From NCBI RefSeq assembly GCF_022682495.2, contig NC_071397.1, forward strand, positions 11,127,082 to 11,191,081: DNA of 64,000 nucleotides, given 5' to 3'. The translations under genes and the position numbers were made by a program. Position 1 is the first letter of the stretch. Each line of letters opens with the position of its first letter. This document shows, one piece after another, positions 56,961-64,000 of the stretch. The stretch comes from Desmodus rotundus (taxonomy: Eukaryota; Chordata; Mammalia; Chiroptera; Phyllostomidae). A model generated the notes under the pieces. It ran no database searches, was not told the origin of the DNA, and saw only the letters and a list, made by a program, of their open reading frames with translations.

Positions 56961-58984
56961 TCCTTTCCTGGACAGCCCTTGGAAAGAAATTCAGACACAT
57001 GTATTAAGCACCTACTCTGCACCCAGCACTATGCGTGAGTAAGAAAGGGCTCTGATTAAGACAGCTGATTTCCCCAGCACTTCCCCACACAGCAAAGCTG
57101 TTGTAGTTGGTATATTTGGTGAACAGTGATGAAATTCTTAGATGCATTGACCTTTTACTTCATTACAGCCATAGTCTTATTGCCAGTCCTGGATCCCTAC
57201 TTTGCTAAATGACTTCAGATGGCTGGACAGTTGCTCCCTCAAGCACTTAGAAGGGGCCCACAGAACACAGAGGAGAGATGACATGGGGAACTTAGAGGTC
57301 TGCTCAGCTGTGTGTGGACCACGGCACCGTCATTGCTGTATAGCGGGTGGGAAGGGGACTCGCTTGTGCTTCTTCTCTGGCTGGGACTGGCCTGCCTGGA
57401 GCTTCATGAATATGCAGCTGCTCCATGAAGCCACATAACCCAGAACGTCGAAGCTGGGGAGACTCAGAGACCACCCGGTCTGAGGTCCTCGTTGTAGACA
57501 GGAGGAAACTGAGGCTCAGAGATGAGGGCACACAGGGTTTCTTCTCTTCTACCACCAGCCTTCCTGCTAGCCAGAGCTCAGCCACAGCCCACGGGCCTCT
57601 TGGGCCTCCGCTCCCAGGCTCTCTTTCCTCCTGACCCACCTGCCTCCTGCTCAGGGTTTGCTTTGGTTGCCAAGCCAAGCTGGGTGGCAGGGGACAGTTT
57701 CAAACAAGGACCGAGAAAGTCCGTCTACTAAGCAAAGCTGTGAACGTTAGCCTCCACTGCAGGCAATACACGAGAAACGGCACAAGTGTGTGGGGCCAGA
57801 GTCCCACTTGCAACACAGCAAGAGAGGGCTTCGAGGGGAGTCCTTTTAGAAAACTGCCAGCCAGCCCATCGTTTTGCTCTCCCTCTTTGTTGGACTTTTA
57901 ATCTGGGTGTTGCTTCCAGGGAGCCATGTTCCGCAGTGCACATCTGAGGGCATGCTGGTTGTGCCTGGAATCCTGCGTTCCCAGCACCCTCGTTTCCTGC
58001 CTGGCCCGGCCTAGAACGGCAGGGACAGCGGGACACCTGGCATCAGGAAACTCGCTGCAGATGTTGGACCCACACATTCTGCCTGTAGGGCCTCACCGAG
58101 CTGGTCACTTCTTTTCTGTTTCCCAATTTCCTGCCCAGGGACCGAGTGAGGAGAGCCGGGACTGCGGGGAAATTCTGTGAATCAAACATACATCTGGAAT
58201 GAGCCCGAGAGCCTGGGAGGCTAGTCAAGCCAAGGCGTCGTTATTTCGCAAACCTGGGAAGTGCAGGCGTGGAGGGGCAAGGGCCTTCTCAAGGCCTGGG
58301 GCTGGCGGGCTTGGTGCCAGGAGGAGACAGGGGGGTGACGCTCCCGGGCTGAGGACAGGATGAGTCAGGCCCCGAGGTGTTTTCCTCACATGGTTTCAGT
58401 TCTCAGGTCGGGATCTTGGCACCCATGGGGAAAGCCTGGTCCAGGCCTCGGGGAAGTCCTGAGCGGCTGCAGCATCACGCTGGGATCAGGCGTGGCTGGG
58501 AGGCGAGCGGGCTGCCAATAAGTGATTTACAGCATGTTTCCTCATGCTTTACATTCTCATCATGTCCTGCGGCAGCCCGATCTCCAGCAATGGGATCTGC
58601 AGAGGGGTCCTCGCCCAGACTGCTGCCCTCAGGAGGAGCTGAGCCGGGAAGACCGCCCAGTCTCGGGCACTTGGCCTTCATTGTCTCTGTGTCTCTGTCA
58701 CGTCTCAGAGCTCTGTGTCTCAGAACCTTTATGAGGACCACCTTCGTAGCGCCCCATCCCCCCTCATTTTTCAGACCTGAGACTCTGAGGGCCTTCTCTG
58801 AGTCCACACTGTTCTGGGTGCTGGGAACTTGAGTTCCGGGGAACACCAGGTAGGAGCCCCCAACTAGCGTAGCCTCCCCCACAAAACATGAAACCCGCAG
58901 ATGACCCCTCTACCACTTGCTGTCTGTCCGAGGAGTCTCAGAACCTTTCCACCTGTAGGAATGTAAATGACGCAGCCCCCGTGG
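56961..58984. other. Unassigned DNA
   Basis: Short MIR-like fragments are seen at 57000-57035 ('attaagcacctactctgcac') and 57490-57530 ('ggaggaaactgaggctcaga'). Frames up to 151 codons (58377-58832) have no domain. No gene recognised. Confidence 0.4.
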
Positions 58985-60000
58985 GAAACAGGCAGTTCCT
59001 CAAAAAGTCAAGCATAGAATTATTATATGACCCAGTAACTCCACTCTTGGGTATATAAGAATTGAAAGCAGGGACTCAAACAAATGCTTGCAAATGCATG
59101 TTCATAGTAGCATTATTCACAATAGGCAAAGGCGGAAAAATATGTCCCGCACCAGATGAATGGATAAATGAAACGTGGTACGTGCCTACAACCGAATATT
59201 ACTCAGCCGTAGGAAGGCAGTACTGATGCAGGCTAAACCATGGGCGACCCTCGAGAGCATTGCTAAGCCAAGTGAAAGAAGCCAGACACTGAAAGTCACC
59301 TGTGGTATGACTCTGGAACAATGAATAAAGGATACGTCGTTGAAAGTGGAGTCGGGAGCACTGCAGGGGGAGCTCACACTACCGCTTACTGTGCCCTGAA
59401 GACTCCGCTAGGAAAAAGCCTCTACAGGACTCCAGCAGGGGACAAGAAGACTTTTTACTTGTGTAGCAACAGACTCAGCCAATGAGAAAAAGGCCATGAC
59501 TCAGCCAATGGGAAGCCTCTACACTTTGAACTCTGGTTGCCTCCAATGGACATTAGTTTATAACAGCCCCGCCCAACTCTCCTTTTTCTCCATAAAGTGA
59601 TGGTTCCTCTTCTTTGTTCTCTGACTCGCCTTTGACCTGCCACCCTTTGCGTGTCTCACACTGCAATTCCTGTTCAATTCCTCTGCCATTCCCGAATACA
59701 GCCGTTTTGCTGGTAAAATAACTGGCTATTTTATTTTTAAGTTTCACAACTACACTTAAATGAAATGTCCAGAATTGGTACATCCACAGAGACAGAAACA
59801 GATTGGTAATTGCCAGGGGCTAGGGGAGGGAATGAGGACTGACTGCTTACTGGCTGTGGGTTTGCTTTTGGGGTGATAAAAGTGTTTGGAAATAGATGGA
59901 AGGACGAGAACAACACTGTCAGCATGCTAAGTGCCACTGAATTGTACACTTAAAATGGTTAATTTTATGTTAGGTAAATTGCGCCTTTGAATTTTTTTAA
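58985..60000 (+). repeat. LINE-1 3' end relic split by a solo LTR
   Basis: Left part (58985-59313): 'gacccagtaactccactctt', 'gcattattcacaataggcaa', 'ccgaatattactcagccgta'. Right part (59749-60000): 'ttggtaattgccaggggcta', 'gccactgaattgtacactta' and 'aaatggttaattttatgtta'. Together they are the end of L1 ORF2 and the 3' UTR. Excising 59314-59748 and one four-base duplicate rejoins 'tatgactc' to 'cacttaaatgaaatg', the expected L1 order. Confidence 0.9.
59314..59748 (+). mobile_element. Solo gammaretrovirus-like LTR (435 bp)
   Basis: Starts TGGAAC and ends TTTCACA. Flanking four-base sites are 'actc' (59310-59313) and 'acta' (59749-59752), one mismatch; a 4-bp duplication fits class I ERVs. The U3 part has CCAAT boxes at 59479-59483, 59505-59509 and 59543-59547. 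The first two lie in a 26-bp-spaced repeat of 'actcagccaatg'. A TTTATAA box lies at 59557-59563 and a CATAAA signal at 59591-59596. No internal proviral genes remain. Confidence 0.85.
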
Positions 60001-60019
60001 ATATATATATATATATTTT
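60001..60019 (+). repeat. (AT)n run at the L1 tail
   Basis: Alternating AT following the L1 A/T-rich tail. Confidence 0.85.
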
Positions 60020-62967
60020 TAGTAAAACATTTTCCCACGGTGTACAAACCACACAGGACCCTGGCATACATGTACGTCATTCATACCTCCAGCTGCTCAC
60101 CCAGACCTCCAGGTCCCTGGAGTGAGCCGGTTGGTGAGCTTGTCAGGGCAGGAGTTTGCACCTGGCCTGTACTGGGGCCGGGGGTGGGGGGCCACAGGAC
60201 TGCTCTTGGCCAGTGGGTGCCCCAGAGGCTGGCCCAGGGCAGACACTGCCCTTTCGGCTTCTCTTCTCCTTGTGCCCAGGCACACTGTAACTACATCTTG
60301 AGGTAGGAGGTAACATGTGTAATGGTGGCTGAAAATTCGGGGAACAGAGAAAGCCTAACGACACATATTTTCAGCTAACTGGGACCATTGTGAGGCCCAG
60401 ATCTTTGTCTTGGGCTCCTGAGCTCAAATGCTGGCCCCATGACTCCCTAACATCACCGCTGCTCCTCCTGGAGGAGAACACGCTACCCCTCTGCTTGTCA
60501 CTCTCTCGAACTCTCTGGGACAGTGACTACGTCCACACCCATACCCCTACGCTCCCCGCTGCAGGCCCTTTCCTCTGCTCTCCTATAGCCCAGGACCGCA
60601 TCTTCCTCAGACAACCCCAACTCCAAGCTCCAGGGCCCTTCCCTCCTCTGAACTCCTGAAGTAACCGGCCCTCTTCCTTGGAGTTCACTCTGTCCAGGTG
60701 TGGATGTAGGTTCGTCACATGAGACTGGTGTTTGGTAGTTCAAAAAATCCAGTGTCAACCACACTTTTGCATTCGCTCTTTGAGAAAGTAACTGCATCTT
60801 CTGCATTTATTTTATCTTTTGCACTTGGTCAGTTTTCCGTAAATAGTAGTTGCTGTTTCAATGCAGACCTGCTGCATGTGGCTCCTTCAAATTTGACACC
60901 AAGGGCTTGTCAAAGGGGCGAATCAACCCCGGCTTGTCCCTGCACTGATGGAGGAAAGCATTTGCCTGCAGGGCCGGGAAGACAAGCAAGGCAGAGAAAG
61001 AAGCTCTGTGGGGTTCGGGAGGTGGACAAGGGCGGATGCCAGAGGCACCCCAATCCTACCCCAGGGTCAGCCCTTCTGGGCGGGGCTCCCAGTCTTCCCA
61101 GACCAGCTCCCAAAAGAAGCACCCCCGCTCCCCCCTCCGCCCCCCCAGTACTGTCTTCCAGGAGGCTGAGAGCTAAGGGCCCTGTCCTGGCATCTCCCAA
61201 GCATCTATAAAAGGCCCCCATGGTTCTCTCTTTATATTTCTACTTGTGCTTCCCGTAGCTTTAGGCTTTGAGTTTGGAGAAATAAGGTCTCAGTGTGAAA
61301 ATGAACAGAAATGCAGATGGGGCCTGCAGAAGGTGGTACATCCAGAGCATCCAGAGCGTTGGAATGGGTATTTTCTCTCTTGCAGTGGTTTTGAAATTGC
61401 TTTTCCATTTAAAAGGAAAGCCCTTTGGCTCCATTTGAAAACAATGCTGAGGGTTCATCTTTTTAGGAGAAGGGTTAAGATAGGGAACTCTGTCCCTCTT
61501 TGGCTCCAATGTTGGGGGGTGGCAGGTCTGGGCCTGGGGAGGAGATAACAGGCAGGCAGAAGGGACAGAGCATGTCTACCCAGATATGTCAGCTGTCACT
61601 GAGGTGAGGGGTTACCTACCCCTGGAGGAGAAGATCCTAGGGGTGCAGAGCCCAAGGAGGTGGGTTGGCTCAAGGGGAGGGACAGAGAACAAAGAAAGTG
61701 AATACCCACTTGGAGAGAAAAGGGAAAAGGAGGGGGGGTGGAGAACACAGAGGGGGCCTCCCCTTTCCCCTCCCCTGCCCCTCCAGACACTGTCGTTTTC
61801 TGGGCTTCCCGCTCACATATGGGCCTAATTCAGGTAGAGTGAAATCTCGCATTGCTCTGGTTAAAAATTATTGCTTCGGATAATGAAATCTTTGTCATTG
61901 GAAACTCCAAAAGAAAAAAAGATCCTTCAAGCCGTGACTTATGGGCAGTGTGGTGATGGAAATGAATTCATCATCCCATTTTCCTGCATCGTAACAGGAG
62001 GACAAGCTTGATTCATAACTGGGCCATGTGCAGAGGGCCCCTGTGGGCAGGGTGGTGGCTGGGCCTGTGGAGGAGCCAGCGGGGGAAGCTCCTGGGATGC
62101 CCGAGGGGGGTGTGGGAAGTGAGTGATAAGCATCTCATTGGCACGCTCTGGCCTCAGGTTTTCCTGAGGATTTGCCTGAGCTGTCAAAACATTTCAGGTC
62201 TGTGCCGAGACTGGGCCTCTACAGGGAAAACCCCATTAAACAGCTCCGTGAAATGAGCTGTGTTTTTTTTTCTTCAAACTCTAACTTCACACCCACATAA
62301 AAATCTCCCAGACAAAGCAGTTTATGGCCATGAATCTCTCTCCGACTCTGGCACTTTTCATCTGAGAAGCACAATGTGCTTCCGATTCCATATTTCATGG
62401 ATTCCCGGCCTCCCTGCGAGGCAGTTAAAGGGAACAAGTGACCGCATCTGTTTGGTAGAAGGAGCATGTAACAGTGGCCCAGGGGTGGCAAATGTGTTGC
62501 ACTCAGAACCGGGAGCCTCAGGGCCCAGGTCCGGGTCTGGACCTCCTCCTCAGGCCTCCGAGTGGTGGCTCTGACCCTAGGCCCTGCATCCCCTTCCCTG
62601 TCATAGCAAGGGGCTGGCCACCTGGAACCAGGTTCCTGGCGCTGTTACGGATCAGAGCTATTTTTGTTTCCCTGAAGCCTCAAGGTGAGTGAGCGGAGGA
62701 AGAGATGGCAGGGCTGGCAGGGGTTCTGGGCAGAGCTGGTGGGAAGGGCTTCACAGGGTGGGGTCAGAACCTGGTCAGCCAGGTGGAGGACACCAGGGAG
62801 GACTTGGGTTCCTGCTGGGTGACTTCTGGTTAAGTTGTGATTTCTCCCACAGCTATTTTTCATGGGGAAACAGGGCAGAAAAGTGTTCACTGAGGTGGTT
62901 GTGGCCACAGAGGGAGGGATGTTGGGATGGACAAAGGCGGCCTTGGCTGGCGCTCAGCGTCTGCCCC
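60020..62967. other. Unassigned DNA
   Basis: About 2.9 kb without a recognised gene or clear repeat. The segments 60720-60900 and 61820-61940 are AT-rich and unique-looking. A 163-codon plus frame (60719-61210) turns proline- and lysine-rich and has no domain; a 103-codon minus frame lies opposite it. Confidence 0.4.
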
Positions 62968-63105
62968 CTTCATTCAGTCCTTCATTCAGTCCTTCCCTGG
63001 ATGTTTGGTGAGTGCCTGTCGCGCCAGCCATGACCCAGGTGCTGAGGATTCTGGGAGAGCAGCCCACTCTCTCATGCTGGGGGAGGGGCAGGCAATAAAG
63101 AATAA
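62968..63105 (-). repeat. L2 LINE 3' relic
   Basis: 'cattcagtccttcattcag', 'tggatgtttggtgagtgcct' and 'cccaggtgctgaggattctg' are the complement of the L2 end, with a duplicated 'cattcagtcctt' start. Confidence 0.7.
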
Positions 63106-63544
63106 AAGAATGGAGAAGTGTCAGGCCAGTGCCTTGAAGAAAATATGGTTGGTTGAGGAGGTCGAGAGGGTGGGGAAGCTTCTTTGGATTGGGAGGTCGG
63201 GACTATCCTAGGAAGACCCACCGACCCAAGTGGAGCCCCAGAAACGAGATGGGGGCTGCCATGTGGGAATCCGGGGAGGAGTCTTCCAGAATGGGGCAGA
63301 GTCCCTGAGGCTAGAATGGACAGACCCAATTTTCCAACCACCTCTGGCAGCTGAATTTTCCCAGAACCAGCGTGGCAGTCACCCACCCCAGGGGGGCGTC
63401 AGGTGTCAAGAGAAGACTTGGTCTCTCCCAGACCCAAGACCCGGGCCCGTGCTGAACTCAAGCCCCTCTCCTTGTTCGGCTCAGGCTGTGTGGACAAGAG
63501 GAACTGTGGTAGAACTTGGGGACGGACATGCCTGACGTGAGCCC
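63106..63544. other. Unassigned DNA
   Basis: Nothing recognised. Confidence 0.4.
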
Positions 63545-63668
63545 AGGCTGGCTGCTCACTAGCCTGGCCTCTGAACAAATCACTCACCCACGGCAAACCT
63601 CAGTTTCCCTGTCTGTTAACTGGGGGGATAACTACCTCTCAGGCTTGCTGTGCGGATTAGCATGGCTC
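63545..63668 (+). repeat. MIR SINE relic
   Basis: 'cctggcctctgaacaaatca', 'aacctcagtttccctgtctg', 'ttaactggggggataactac' and 'cttgctgtgcggattagcat' follow MIR order. Confidence 0.85.
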
Positions 63669-64000
63669 TGGGAGCCTGGGGATTGGCAGCTCCATTTCAG
63701 AGCTAAGGCCTTCCCCACTAACCCTCCCAGGCCTGCCAGCCTTTCTCCCTCCAGTTTCCCTGAATCCCGGTGCCTGGGGACCAAGGTCCTGCCTTCTGTG
63801 CCAGCCCCTCACCCTGCACCCTGGCCTGGTCTCAGCCTGGCTGTCTCCTGTAGGGGGGCTCTCGATCTCAGCATGGCCTGCTCTCTCGCGACTCCATGCT
63901 CCGCTGCCTCTGGAACTGTAAATAGTCCGTGGCACCTCTACTTCCTGCCTGGGTCATGCAGACCCTCTCTCAGAACCACCTGCTGCCCCTTCCGAAGGCC
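63669..64000. other. Unassigned DNA at the window edge
   Basis: C-rich on the plus strand; nothing recognised. A feature could continue beyond the window. Confidence 0.4.

Overview
The window looks like non-coding nuclear DNA from a mammal, most probably a microbat. The main evidence is nine tRNA-derived SINEs of the bat VES type. Each has a Pol III box B-like motif, a stem beginning 'ccctggcc' (or its complement), a GA-rich 3' half and an A-rich tail. A 5'-truncated LINE-1 tail of a kind I associate with bats lies near 31 kb. The background is old pan-mammalian repeats: MIR, L2, MaLR LTRs, L1M tails and one hAT element. I found no open reading frame I can assign to a known protein, no convincing coding exon series, no tRNA or rRNA gene, no CRISPR array and no clear CpG-island promoter. 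The window is best read as intergenic or intronic.

Layout. 0-10 kb: one VES SINE, a MaLR-like LTR, an internally deleted mariner element (4081-4845) and L2/MIR relics. 10-14 kb: an AT-rich, repeat-poor stretch with two VES SINEs. 14-23.5 kb: mostly unassigned DNA with MIR, L2, L1 and MaLR relics, a VES SINE with a clean 14-bp target duplication, and a 29-bp minisatellite carrying five CACGTG palindromes (23291-23360). 26-36 kb is the richest in mobile DNA: a MaLR LTR split by a SINE, an intact-ended hAT element, a 766-bp LTR with a duplicated block, a MIR hit by both a LINE-1 and a 302-bp solo LTR, L1 ORF2 debris, a second mariner and a HAL1/L1-like block. 36-64 kb: mainly unassigned DNA with scattered MIR, L2, L1 and MaLR copies, a GGAA microsatellite, and a solo gammaretrovirus-like LTR nested in an L1 3' end (59314-59748).

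No genes here work together as a system. What the sequence records is a layered history of insertions: MIR/L2 first, then MaLR, hAT and L1M, then mariner, ERV LTRs, VES SINEs and young L1. No new biological system is evident. The most useful signals are the E-box minisatellite, the two mariner deletion derivatives, three LTRs with readable ends, and several AT-rich unique blocks that could be conserved regulatory elements. Repeat families were assigned by recalled consensus features, not by a database search, so subfamily names are approximate.
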